A stretch of 64,000 nt of DNA. Origin: Shewanella sp. Arc9-LZ (GTDB lineage Bacteria; Pseudomonadota; Gammaproteobacteria; Enterobacterales; Shewanellaceae). This document shows, in pieces, positions 54,474-62,554 of the stretch. The position numbers and the translations under genes are program-made. Each line of letters starts with the position of its first letter. The stretch's first letter is position 1. The DNA lies in assembly GCF_010092445.1 (NCBI RefSeq), contig NZ_CP048031.1:248001-312000 (forward strand). Reading direction: 5' to 3'. A model generated the notes under the pieces. The model ran no database searches. It had not been told where the DNA came from and was given only the letters and a program-made list of their open reading frames with translations.

Positions 54474-57400
54474 TTATTGCTTGGGCAACTTGCGGCCGTA
54501 TATGAGTAAGTAAATTGCTGGGATAACAAATAGCGACAGTAGCGGCGCCGTGACCATACCGCCGACCATTGGTGCAGCAATTTTTTGCATCACTTCATTA
54601 CCCGTACCGCTGCCCCACATGATCGGCAGTAAACCAAAAAATATGGTAGCGACGGTCATGGCTTTAGGGCGAATTCGCATCACTGCCCCTTCCACTAATG
54701 CAGCCGTTAAATCCGCTTTACTGTGGTAGTTGTCGGCTTCTTTATAGGCCTTAATACTATTATTAAGGTACACCTGCATCACTACGCCAAACTCTGCGGC
54801 AACCCCAGCTAAGGCAATCATGCCGACAGATACGGCAACTGAAAAATTAAAGTCCAGCCCATAAAGTAACCATGCACTACCCACCAATGAGAAAGGTAAA
54901 CTTAACATGATCACCGATGCTTGTATTACTGAATTGAAAGTCATCATCAGCAACATAAAAATCACCGCGATCATTAATGGGATCACCATTTTCATTTTGG
55001 CGTCTACGCGTTGCATATACTCGTATTGTCCAGCAAAACTATAGTTGTAGCGTGGAGGAAGAGTGATTTGTTGTTTAAGTGCCTTTTCTGCTGCAACGAT
55101 ATATTCACCGATAGAAATGTCTTTTAGATCGACAAACACCCACGAGATAAGGCGACCATTTTCACTGGCTAGCATGGGGGCGCCATCGGTGATTTTCAGT
55201 TCGGCTAAATAACTTAACGGTAAGTACTTACCCGTTTTAGTCAGAACTGGTAAATTTCTGAGCTTCTCGATGTTGTCACGTAGCTCTCGCGGGTAACGGA
55301 TATTGATTGGATAGCGTTCTTGACCTTGTATTGATTCACCAACGGTCATGCCGCCAATGGCAATTTTTACCACATCTTGGATATCTTTTAAGGTCATGCC
55401 ATAACGTGCAGCATTTTTAAGGTCTGGTGTGATATCAATATAGCGGCCGCCGCTACTGCGCTGTGAAAATGCCGACTCAGTTCCCGGTAATTGGTTTACT
55501 ACCGCTTCTATTTCTGCACCAATACGTTGTAGTTCTTCAACATTTGCGCCCGATATTTTTATGCCGACAGGGGTTCTCACGCCGGTAGATAGCATATCGA
55601 TACGGGTTTTAATCGGTTGCACCCAAGCATTGGTCATCCCTGGTATACGCACGGTTTTTTGCAGTTCAGCAATAATGCTCTCTAAGGTTACGCCTTCACG
55701 CCATTCGCCAGGCGGTTTGAGCATGATGGTGGTTTCTAGCATTGTTAGCGGCGCAGGGTCTGTTGCTGTCATGGCCCGGCCCACTTTGCCAAATACTCGT
55801 TTCACTTCGGGTACTGTTTTTATCAGTCGGTCAGTTTGTTGCAATATTTCTGCTGCTTTGCCTGCACTTACACTGGGTAGCGTGGTGGGCATATAAAGTA
55901 GGTCACCTTCTTCTAAGGTGGGCATAAACTCTGAGCCCATTTGGCTTAATGGGTAGTAAGCACTGAATAGCACAATGATGGCTAATCCGATGGTGATTTT
56001 AGGAAAATGCAGTACCCATTTTAACAATGGTTGGTATATGGCAATTAATACTCGGCTAATGGGGTTCTTACGCTCATCAGGGATTTTTCCGCGGACAAAA
56101 TAACCCATTAACACCGGAATTAAGGTGATTGCTAAAATGGCAGATGCCGCCATAGCAAAGGTTTTGGTAAAGGCTAGCGGGTGGAATAAACGCCCTTCTT
56201 GCGCTTCAAGGGCAAATACCGGCGTAAAGCTTAAAGTGATAATCAACAAGCTGAAAAATAATGCAGGGCCGACCTCGATAGAGGCTTCTCTGACGAGTTG
56301 CCAATGGTCTTCTCCCTCAGGAGCTTTACCGTGTTTTTGGCGATAATGTTCCAAATGTTTATGGGTATTTTCGACCATCACAATTGACGCATCAACCACC
56401 GCTCCTATGGCAATGGCAATGCCGCCTAAGCTCATAATATTGGCATTGACTCCAATGATATTCATGGCGATAAAGCTGACTAAAATCGAAATAGGTAAGG
56501 TGATTATCGCGACTAACGTTGAGCGTGCATGCAGTAAAAATAGTAGGCAAATAAGTCCGACAACCAGCATTTCTTCTAGCACTTTATGCTTAAGGTTATC
56601 GACTGAGCGTAAGATTAACTCTGAGCGATCATAAGTGGTGACTAATTCGACCCCATCAGGTAATCCATTACTGATCTCCTTGAGTTTTTGCTTAACATTA
56701 TTAATGGTTTCAAGAGCATTTTCACCATAGCGCATCACCACAATACCGCCGACAACTTCGCCTTTGCCATCGAGTTCAGCAATACCACGACGCGCCGCAG
56801 GGCCAGTTCGTAGTTGGGCAACGTCTTTCATTAATACTGGTGTGCCAGTTTCAGATAAAATGCCCAGTGGGATTTCAGCAAAGTCGGCAATGGTTTGGCG
56901 ATAACCACTTGAAGTGATCATGTATTCTGCTTCGGCCATTTCAATCACCGAGCCGCCTGTCGAGCTATTGGAATTATCTAAGGCGTTTTTAATGGTCATT
57001 AAGTCGATTTTATACAGTGCTAGCTTATGTGGGTCGACGACCACTTGATATGTTTGTTCCATCCCGCCAACGGTGGCAACTTCTGATACTCCGGCAACAC
57101 TTTGTAATTCTAGTTTTAAAAACCAATCTTGTAATGAACGCAGTTGGGCTAAATCATACTGTCCATTGCGATCGACTAAGGCATATTGGAAAATCCAACC
57201 CACTCCCGATGCATCTGGGCCAATACTGGGTGTAACACCGGCTGGCAGTTGGTCTTGTGTTTGCGATAAATATTCAAGCACCCGTGAACGCGCCCAATAG
57301 ATATCGGTGCCATCTTCAAAAATGACATACACAAACGAGTCACCAAACATTGAAAAGCCACGTACTGTTTTGGCTCCCGGCACGGCCAGCATGGCCGATG

Positions 57401-57608
57401 ACAATGGATAGGTAATTTGGTCTTCAACTAATTGCGGTGCCTGGCCTGGGTAAGAGGTTTTTACAATAACTTGTACGTCTGATAAATCAGGTAGCGCGTC
57501 CAGTGGGGTCATGCGCATGGCTTGATAACCCACTAACGCGATAACGGCCGTGAGTATCAACACCATAACGCGTTGCTTTATTGAAGCACTGATAATTTTT
57601 GCTAACAT
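54474..57608 (-). CDS. cusA: Heavy-metal RND efflux pump, CusA type (Cu/Ag)
   Basis: Trimeric inner-membrane proton-driven pump of 1044 residues with the 12-helix RND plan. Sequence features of the CusA branch rather than CzcA: PDLSDVQVIVKTSYPGQAPQLVEDQITYPL, QPIKTRIDMLSTGVRTPVGIK and AMTATDPAPLTMLETTIMLKP, which include the Met positions of the copper/silver relay. The TM4 charged motif GGIAIAIGAVVDASIVMVENTHKHLEH is intact. It follows cusB after 11 bp, and both are downstream of two small metal-binding proteins. No CusC-type channel or CusF gene is in this unit. Substrate prediction Cu(I)/Ag(I) is good, though not tested here. Confidence 0.94.
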   Translation of the reverse strand: MLAKIISASIKQRVMVLILTAVIALVGYQAMRMTPLDALPDLSDVQVIVKTSYPGQAPQLVEDQITYPLSSAMLAVPGAKTVRGFSMFGDSFVYVIFEDGTDIYWARSRVLEYLSQTQDQLPAGVTPSIGPDASGVGWIFQYALVDRNGQYDLAQLRSLQDWFLKLELQSVAGVSEVATVGGMEQTYQVVVDPHKLALYKIDLMTIKNALDNSNSSTGGSVIEMAEAEYMITSSGYRQTIADFAEIPLGILSETGTPVLMKDVAQLRTGPAARRGIAELDGKGEVVGGIVVMRYGENALETINNVKQKLKEISNGLPDGVELVTTYDRSELILRSVDNLKHKVLEEMLVVGLICLLFLLHARSTLVAIITLPISILVSFIAMNIIGVNANIMSLGGIAIAIGAVVDASIVMVENTHKHLEHYRQKHGKAPEGEDHWQLVREASIEVGPALFFSLLIITLSFTPVFALEAQEGRLFHPLAFTKTFAMAASAILAITLIPVLMGYFVRGKIPDERKNPISRVLIAIYQPLLKWVLHFPKITIGLAIIVLFSAYYPLSQMGSEFMPTLEEGDLLYMPTTLPSVSAGKAAEILQQTDRLIKTVPEVKRVFGKVGRAMTATDPAPLTMLETTIMLKPPGEWREGVTLESIIAELQKTVRIPGMTNAWVQPIKTRIDMLSTGVRTPVGIKISGANVEELQRIGAEIEAVVNQLPGTESAFSQRSSGGRYIDITPDLKNAARYGMTLKDIQDVVKIAIGGMTVGESIQGQERYPINIRYPRELRDNIEKLRNLPVLTKTGKYLPLSYLAELKITDGAPMLASENGRLISWVFVDLKDISIGEYIVAAEKALKQQITLPPRYNYSFAGQYEYMQRVDAKMKMVIPLMIAVIFMLLMMTFNSVIQASVIMLSLPFSLVGSAWLLYGLDFNFSVAVSVGMIALAGVAAEFGVVMQVYLNNSIKAYKEADNYHSKADLTAALVEGAVMRIRPKAMTVATIFFGLLPIMWGSGTGNEVMQKIAAPMVGGMVTAPLLSLFVIPAIYLLIYGRKLPKQ

Positions 57609-57619
57609 TGTCGTGCTCC

Positions 57620-59128
57620 TTAGTGCTGGTGAGCATCGGTAGTGGTTGATTCTTTGGTCGTTGGCGCATTACTTAAACGCTGTAAACTGCCTTGAATACT
57701 GGCTTCTGAGTCCAATAAGAACTGCCCTGAAATAACCACTTTGTCATGTTCATTCAGTCCTTCTAAGATTTCGGCTCTACCGTCTGCCATCATACCAATT
57801 TTGACTGGCACGGAAGCAAAGCTGGTATCACTGCGTTGCACCACCACACGGTTTTCACGTCCGGTAAGGATCAATGCTTCAGTTGGTACAGTGAGCACAT
57901 TATTCTTAGGCAGACCAAATAAGGTCACATCAACTAAACTGCCTGGTCTGAGTTTGTCGTTATGATTGTTAAGCTTGATCCGCACCCGCATCGCTCGGGT
58001 GACAGGGTCTAATTCTGGGTAGATATAGTCAATTGTCGAGTCAATATCAAACAGCCCTTGTGCTGCAGCGCTAACAGTGACTTTACGGCCTTGTTGTAGC
58101 CAGCTTTGTTCATTTTCAAATACATCAGCAATGACCCATACACTGTCTAAATTAACGATTTCAAACAAGGTATCTCCAGGCTGAATATACATGCCATCAC
58201 GCACGGTTAGCTTACTGATAAAGCCATCTTGTGGGGCATAAAAAGGCACTTTAAAAATGGTTTCACCGGTTTTTTCTAAACGATCAATTATCGAGGTATC
58301 GACGCCAAGCAACTCTAAGCGTTTACGTGCTTTAAGTAATAAACTGCTACCTCGTTTTTTATCTTGCAAAAGGTAGTCTTGAGCTTGGGAATAGTCGTCT
58401 TGGGCATTGACGAGTTCGGGCGAGTAAAGCTCATATAAAAGTTGGCCCTTTTTTATCTGTTGTCCCACGTTATTTACCGTGAGCGTTTCGATCCATCCGG
58501 TTGCGCGTGTATGCACATGGCCAATCGCATTTTCATTATATTGCACTGTGCCTATGGTATTCACTTGGCGCGACAAATTGGTTTTTTCAACTACATGGCT
58601 TCGCATACCCAAAGCTTGTTGCATCCCGCCAGAAACACCGACAACAATTTCTTGGCTTGCATCGGTAACGGTGACTTTCTCTAGGTTCATCCCGCAAATA
58701 GGGCAGGTACCAGGAGCATCGGACACTACATGTGGATGCATTGGACAGACATATTTTACATTGGTGCTATCGCTCTGATTTGCTGTCGGCACTAATGTAG
58801 GTTTAGGTTGGCTAAACACCTTATCTGCTTGGCTTTGTTTTACAGGAGTCGCACTTTGCATGTTTGCCATTGGATCTTGAGTGCCGTCAACGGTGGACTC
58901 TTCTTCCTCCTCTTTGACGACGAGAAACATATTACAGATGGGGCAGGTTCCCTCTTTATCACTGATCACTTCAGGGTGCATCGGGCAAGTATAGGTTTTA
59001 CTGGCTTGTGACTGATGCTGAGCATGATCGTGCTCTGCGCCATAAGCGACAGGTGATGTGAAAGCCGCGGGGATCATTACCCCAACAAACGCGCCTAATA
59101 GCACACTAGAAAGTGGGAATTTTTTCAT
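57620..59128 (-). CDS. cusB: CusB-type adaptor with two N-terminal heavy-metal-binding domains
   Basis: Periplasmic adaptor of the metal RND pump. ATG 59128 is preceded by GAGGTT and begins the signal peptide (MKKFPLSSVLLGAFVGV); the longer frame from 59191 is rejected for that reason. In the 502-residue form two short zinc-ribbon-like metal-binding domains lie at 46-70 (TYTCPMHPEV...CPICNM) and 126-150 (YVCPMHPHVV...CPICGM), followed by lipoyl, hairpin and barrel domains (IGTVQYNENAIGHVHTRATGWIETLTVNNVGQQIKKGQLLYELYSPEL). The Met ligands of E. coli CusB may be replaced functionally by these domains. Its first 100 residues are duplicated in the upstream mini-gene. Confidence 0.93.
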   Translation of the reverse strand: MKKFPLSSVLLGAFVGVMIPAAFTSPVAYGAEHDHAQHQSQASKTYTCPMHPEVISDKEGTCPICNMFLVVKEEEEESTVDGTQDPMANMQSATPVKQSQADKVFSQPKPTLVPTANQSDSTNVKYVCPMHPHVVSDAPGTCPICGMNLEKVTVTDASQEIVVGVSGGMQQALGMRSHVVEKTNLSRQVNTIGTVQYNENAIGHVHTRATGWIETLTVNNVGQQIKKGQLLYELYSPELVNAQDDYSQAQDYLLQDKKRGSSLLLKARKRLELLGVDTSIIDRLEKTGETIFKVPFYAPQDGFISKLTVRDGMYIQPGDTLFEIVNLDSVWVIADVFENEQSWLQQGRKVTVSAAAQGLFDIDSTIDYIYPELDPVTRAMRVRIKLNNHNDKLRPGSLVDVTLFGLPKNNVLTVPTEALILTGRENRVVVQRSDTSFASVPVKIGMMADGRAEILEGLNEHDKVVISGQFLLDSEASIQGSLQRLSNAPTTKESTTTDAHQH

Positions 59129-59645
59129 AACAACCTCGATATTCATCATGACAATACTGACGATTGCCATGATGATAAACGCTAAAAACAATAATGTTGA
59201 ATGTGCTCAACACACAAGAATGATCAATTAAACTTGTCTGCTAGGCTTGGTTCTTTTGGAATAGCGCCATGCATGTTAGCCATCGGATGTTGAGTGTCGC
59301 CAGCACTGGACTCTTGTTGCTCATCTTTGACGACGAGAAACATATTACAGACGGGACAGCGCCCCTCTTTATCGCTGATCACTTCAGGGTGCATCGGGCA
59401 GGTATAGGTTTTACTGGCTTGCGACTGATGCTGGGCATGATCGTGCTCTGCGCCATAAGCAACCGTTGATGTCAGAGCTGCGGGGATGATGACCCCAACG
59501 AATGCGCTTAATAGCACATTAAAAAATGGCAATTTTTTCATAATAACCTCGATATTCATCATGACAATACTGATAATCGGCATGATGATAAACGCTAAAA
59601 ACAATAGTATTGAATGTGCTTAATGCACAAGAATGATCAATTGAA
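58820..59645 (-). repeat. 413-bp tandem duplication (cusB 5' end plus leader)
   Basis: The cusB leader and first ~105 codons (about 58820-59232) are repeated collinearly 413 bp upstream (about 59233-59645). The protein copies align without gaps from MKK through ADK-F. Identical stretches include the region around 59020-59060 versus 59433-59470 and the leader with GAGGTT. Divergence (about 15-20 percent by eye) shows the event is not recent. Confidence 0.88.
59224..59541 (-). CDS. Stand-alone exported heavy-metal-binding mini-protein (duplicate of CusB N-terminus)
   Basis: 105 residues: signal peptide (1-30), a His/Gln-rich stretch (EHDHAQHQSQ, 32-41), one metal-binding domain (46-70, TYTCPMHPEV...CPVCNM) and an acidic, Met-containing tail. 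It is collinear with CusB residues 1-104 and ends where the duplicated cusB leader begins; the stop codon (AATTGA) comes from that leader. It keeps its own GAGGTT ribosome binding site before ATG 59541. A periplasmic copper buffer or donor, taking the place of CusF, is plausible but untested. It is in the same unit as cusB and cusA. Confidence 0.85.
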   Translation of the reverse strand: MKKLPFFNVLLSAFVGVIIPAALTSTVAYGAEHDHAQHQSQASKTYTCPMHPEVISDKEGRCPVCNMFLVVKDEQQESSAGDTQHPMANMHGAIPKEPSLADKFN

Positions 59646-60092
59646 TTAAGCGATAGGAGGGCGAAACGCAGGAGGGAATGCGATTGACACATGGTTAACA
59701 ACCATCGCAAGCGGTGCAGAGTAAACGGGAATACTGGTCGTTGCCAATGGAATATCAATTAGGTTGGCAGTAAACGAAATAGTCAAACAGTGGTTACAAT
59801 CCAAGCTGCAAAATCCGGAACCATTACAACAGCTGGTTTGCGGTAACTTTGCGGCAATAGGTTCATCCATATCATTGACGATATTTTGCATATTATCGTG
59901 GCAATTCTTCATTGCCTTATGCGACATGGCTGATGTGGTGTTGGTTGTTTTGTCGGTTTGAGCGGACATTGCTTGAGCCATTTCTGCATGGGCCATTGGC
60001 ACCATCAAACTGTCATTAGTCAGCAACCCCTGTCCGACAAGTGCGAACAAAGTGATTACGATGATCCAATAGTTTGACTGCTTTGCTCTCAT
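59646..60092 (-). CDS. Exported Cys/Met-rich protein at the head of the cus operon
   Basis: 148 residues with a signal peptide-like N-terminus (IIVITLFALVGQGLL), a Met/His/Thr-rich segment (MAHAEMAQAMSAQTDK, AMSHKAMKNCHDNM, 33-68) and a cysteine cluster Cys88, Cys89, Cys95, Cys99, Cys102 in a CC-x5-C-x3-C-x2-C arrangement. It ends in FRPPIA, an ending seen in CopL-like and related copper-induced small proteins. I cannot name the family with certainty. First gene of the unit with the mini-protein, cusB and cusA; metal binding is the natural inference. Confidence 0.72.
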   Translation of the reverse strand: MRAKQSNYWIIVITLFALVGQGLLTNDSLMVPMAHAEMAQAMSAQTDKTTNTTSAMSHKAMKNCHDNMQNIVNDMDEPIAAKLPQTSCCNGSGFCSLDCNHCLTISFTANLIDIPLATTSIPVYSAPLAMVVNHVSIAFPPAFRPPIA

Positions 60093-60136
60093 TTAGCCTT
60101 AACCAAGTCGTTTATTAGGGGTTAGCTTAACAGACC

Positions 60137-60150
60137 TTTACTTAAGTAAA
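60137..60150. promoter_or_regulatory. 14-bp perfect palindrome upstream of the cus operon
   Basis: TTTACTTAAGTAAA (60137-60150), an uninterrupted dyad 45 bp upstream of the first start codon of the cus unit (60092, minus strand). Candidate operator. It is not a CusR-type box; none is visible in 60093-60275. Confidence 0.45.
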
Positions 60151-60275
60151 AATCTTTCAAGTAATAACAGATTAAATTTATTAATCTGAAAATGATGATA
60201 ACGCTTTTATGATCAGTATCGTGTGATACACATTCCATTTCATTAATTTAGGGTCAACTTACGTTTAAATCGCCA

Positions 60276-61001
60276 TTATTTGCGCTTTAGTTTGGGCCGA
60301 TACCTGTTGCGCTTAAGCATATCAATCACCCAAATTAATCCACTAAAGGTTAACCATAACGTTATAAACGCAAAAATCTTGATAGGGATGTTATTAAAGC
60401 TGCCTTCACTGGTGTAATCCATAAAGTGCAACATAAAAAATATATCGGCTAAACGTGTATGTTCATCACTGTGGCCGACGAGTCGACCCGACTGTGCTTC
60501 AATATAAACACTGGTGCCAATATTATCGGCGAAATTTATCTGCCAAGTGTCATTGCGCTGTTTTGGAAAGTCGTCCAATGGCGGAGTGAGTAAGAGAGTT
60601 GAACTTATTACAGCCTCTCCAGAGTAAGATGCTTTGGCCAACCGTTGCGCCATTGTGGTATTAATTATTACTTGGTTACCGTCATAAGCATCAACCAAGG
60701 TGTAGTCATTGTTAAGATGATTGTATAAGCCTTTTTCATGGGTTAATAGGTAGTAAGGTTTATCTAATAAAGTAATGATGTTAAGCGATACGCTAGGTTT
60801 AAAGGCGGCCAGAATAGTGCTAGGTTCACGCAAACGATGAGTCTCTATTACCACTTCAGTGTGAGTGTCGTTAAGGTGGGTAAGTCCTTGGGCTTTATTG
60901 TGATCCATAAGATTAAAATACAGCCCGCTGATTAACCAAAGGAGTAACTGAACCCCTACAATGACTGATGCCCATTTATGCAGTTTTCTGACCCAAAACA
61001 T
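60276..61001 (-). CDS. PepSY-associated membrane protein, second of a pair
   Basis: 241 residues with TM1 about 10-32 (VRKLHKWASVIVGVQLLLWLISGLYFNL), a periplasmic domain with a PepSY-like segment (SVYIEAQSGRLVGHSDEHTRLADIFFMLHFMDY) and TM2 about 208-230. The conserved HKW and LHFMDY histidines suggest heme-like or metal ligands, as in PepSY-TM reductases, but no such activity is proven. Overlaps the upstream paralog by 1 nt and is 183 bp from the cus operon on the same strand. Confidence 0.8.
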   Translation of the reverse strand: MFWVRKLHKWASVIVGVQLLLWLISGLYFNLMDHNKAQGLTHLNDTHTEVVIETHRLREPSTILAAFKPSVSLNIITLLDKPYYLLTHEKGLYNHLNNDYTLVDAYDGNQVIINTTMAQRLAKASYSGEAVISSTLLLTPPLDDFPKQRNDTWQINFADNIGTSVYIEAQSGRLVGHSDEHTRLADIFFMLHFMDYTSEGSFNNIPIKIFAFITLWLTFSGLIWVIDMLKRNRYRPKLKRK

Positions 61002-61771
61002 TAGGTAACCCCACCGTGTTTACGCTTGCTGAACATAGGTTTGCGTTTGTTTTTAGTACGACGTAATACTCTGAAATACACTAATATTAACCCGCTAACG
61101 GTAGCTAAAGTTGAGGACAATGCTATCCAGAATAATAATTGATTATCGATTTCTTCAGCATCGCCATAATCCATCACATGAAAACGAAACACCCAGTCGA
61201 ATAAACGCCAAAATGCATGGCGCTTGCCTACTACTAATCCACTGTCAGCTGAGATATAAAGTGATGGTGCGGAAAAGTGGTCGAAATTAATTCGCCACGC
61301 CGGTAAGTGACGAGCACTGAGTTCAAAAGGTGGGTTATCGGTCAGTAAACTCACCTTGGTAATGGGCTCATTACCAAGGTAATAATATTGCGCTAATGCT
61401 ATGGCTGCCGTTTGATTAAGTGGCGATAAACGTTCACCTGTTTGCGCATTTAGCAGTACCTGCTGAGTCGATTTTATGGTCGCATTTATAGTCGTATTTA
61501 TGGCCGGGATAGAGAAGCGGTATACGTCTTGTTGCATCAGTTTACCGACACTTATTTGCTCTGCTTCAGGATAAGTTTGTAACAGTTTTGCCAATGAATA
61601 CTGCATTTTATCGGGATTGATTTTTGTTTGGGGGTTACTGATGAGCGAATCCCCATGAATATAGTCAATATGCATAAACACCATATATGTTCCAGTTACT
61701 GACCAAATCACAAACTGTAGCCCGAGAAACAGCATCAACCATTTATGGAGTGTTCTTGCGGTTTTATGCAT
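61001..61771 (-). CDS. PepSY-associated membrane protein, first of a pair
   Basis: 256 residues, same architecture as the following gene: TM1 (LHKWLMLFLGLQFVIWSVTGTYMVFMHIDYIHG), periplasmic part with QVLLNAQTGERLSPL and SLYISADSGLVVGKRHAFWRLFDWVFRFHVMDYGD, and TM2 (LLFWIALSSTLATVSGLILVYFRVL). The two genes are paralogs arranged in tandem with a TAATG overlap, suggesting a heterodimer. The basic C-terminal tail (RRTKNKRKPMFSKRK) is cytoplasmic. Proximity to the cus operon hints at a link with metal redox state; inference only. Confidence 0.8.
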   Translation of the reverse strand: MHKTARTLHKWLMLFLGLQFVIWSVTGTYMVFMHIDYIHGDSLISNPQTKINPDKMQYSLAKLLQTYPEAEQISVGKLMQQDVYRFSIPAINTTINATIKSTQQVLLNAQTGERLSPLNQTAAIALAQYYYLGNEPITKVSLLTDNPPFELSARHLPAWRINFDHFSAPSLYISADSGLVVGKRHAFWRLFDWVFRFHVMDYGDAEEIDNQLLFWIALSSTLATVSGLILVYFRVLRRTKNKRKPMFSKRKHGGVT

Positions 61772-62097
61772 TCAAATTAACCTTATTATTTTTATTATTT
61801 TTATTATTGGTTTAGTTAGAAAGTGTTTTAGGCTAGTAAATCAAGCTATAAATGAACATCGAGATACCATTATCTGTTAAGTGACTCATAGTTTGCAGCA
61901 ATTTATGTTAATCGTGAAGTTAAAGAAGAGCTGTCAACGGACGCCAATAGCATTACTAGCATTAATAGCATCACTAGCTGCAATTAGTGGCTAACAATGC
62001 GATGCCTGCAATGGAGTCGCATCACACTCAACATTAGTCGTCAGCGCTAACGCCGAATCAATTAGCGTGCAGTGAGTGATTGTTTCACTAATATTTG

Positions 62098-62122
62098 GCA
62101 GGAGATAAATGTTATCTCCTGC
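62098..62122. repeat. 11-bp perfect hairpin
   Basis: GCAGGAGATAA (62098-62108) and TTATCTCCTGC (62112-62122) with a 3-nt loop. No adjacent gene end and no long T-run. The nearest gene ends or starts are more than 300 bp away. Confidence 0.6.
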
Positions 62123-62206
62123 ATTTATCTACCACCGCTGTTGTTAATTTTTGCTCTTCAGTGTTATTCGCTACTAGTGAAGGGCGAAGGCTAATACTTA
62201 AATTCA

Positions 62207-62300
62207 AAATCAAATTTAAAATCAAATTTAAAATCAAATTTAAAATCAAATTTAAAATCAAATTTAAAATCAAATTTAAAATCAAATTTAAAATCAAAAA
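62207..62300. repeat. 12-bp tandem repeat (VNTR), about eight copies
   Basis: Unit AAAATCAAATTT repeated without interruption seven times plus a partial eighth. Frames through it read as (KFKI)n or (LNLI)n, which are repeat artefacts rather than proteins. Exact identity of units implies recent slippage, so copy number probably varies between strains. Confidence 0.92.
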
Positions 62301-62554
62301 CAAATTTGGACACTGACAAGTTCACTCTTTTACTCAACGTTATCTTTATTGGCCACTTCGTTGACCTGATCCAGTAATTGATCATTATTTCGGTACGGCA
62401 TGTGCAAAAGTCGAGATCTAGCTCGCATTTTAGACATATTTTAGATAAACAATTCTCAAAATGGCGACTAAAATCAATTTTATAATTTCGAATAATCCTA
62501 AACTAGACTTATAAATATTAGAAATTCCTTTTTTGCTATTACGGAGATTGAACA

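Larger units (their letters stand above)
61772..62554. other. Gene-free 780-bp interval upstream of cymA
   Basis: No supportable ORF. It contains an AT-rich 9-bp-period stretch (about 61784-61808, TTATTATTT-like), a hairpin with 11-bp stem (62098-62122), an eight-unit 12-bp tandem repeat (62207-62300) and the cymA promoter and leader. The cymA ribosome binding site is GGAG (62541-62544). Confidence 0.6.

Noticed and set aside
54474..57608. CzcA (Co/Zn/Cd) assignment
   Set aside because: Sequence segments around QPIKTRIDMLSTGVRTPVGIK and the Met-containing substrate region are of the CusA (Cu/Ag) type.
60093..60275. CusR-type box for the cus operon
   Set aside because: Searched by eye for ATGACAA/TTGTCAT; only AT-rich sequence such as AAAATGATGATAAC was found, not a matching dyad.
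62207..62300. CRISPR-like direct repeats
   Set aside because: Units are 12 bp, contiguous and without spacers; no cas genes nearby. It is a simple tandem repeat.
62095..62385. Reading frames through the 12-bp repeat (KFKI or LNLI proteins)
   Set aside because: Repeat length divisible by three keeps all frames open; composition is purely repeat-driven and no ribosome binding site is present.
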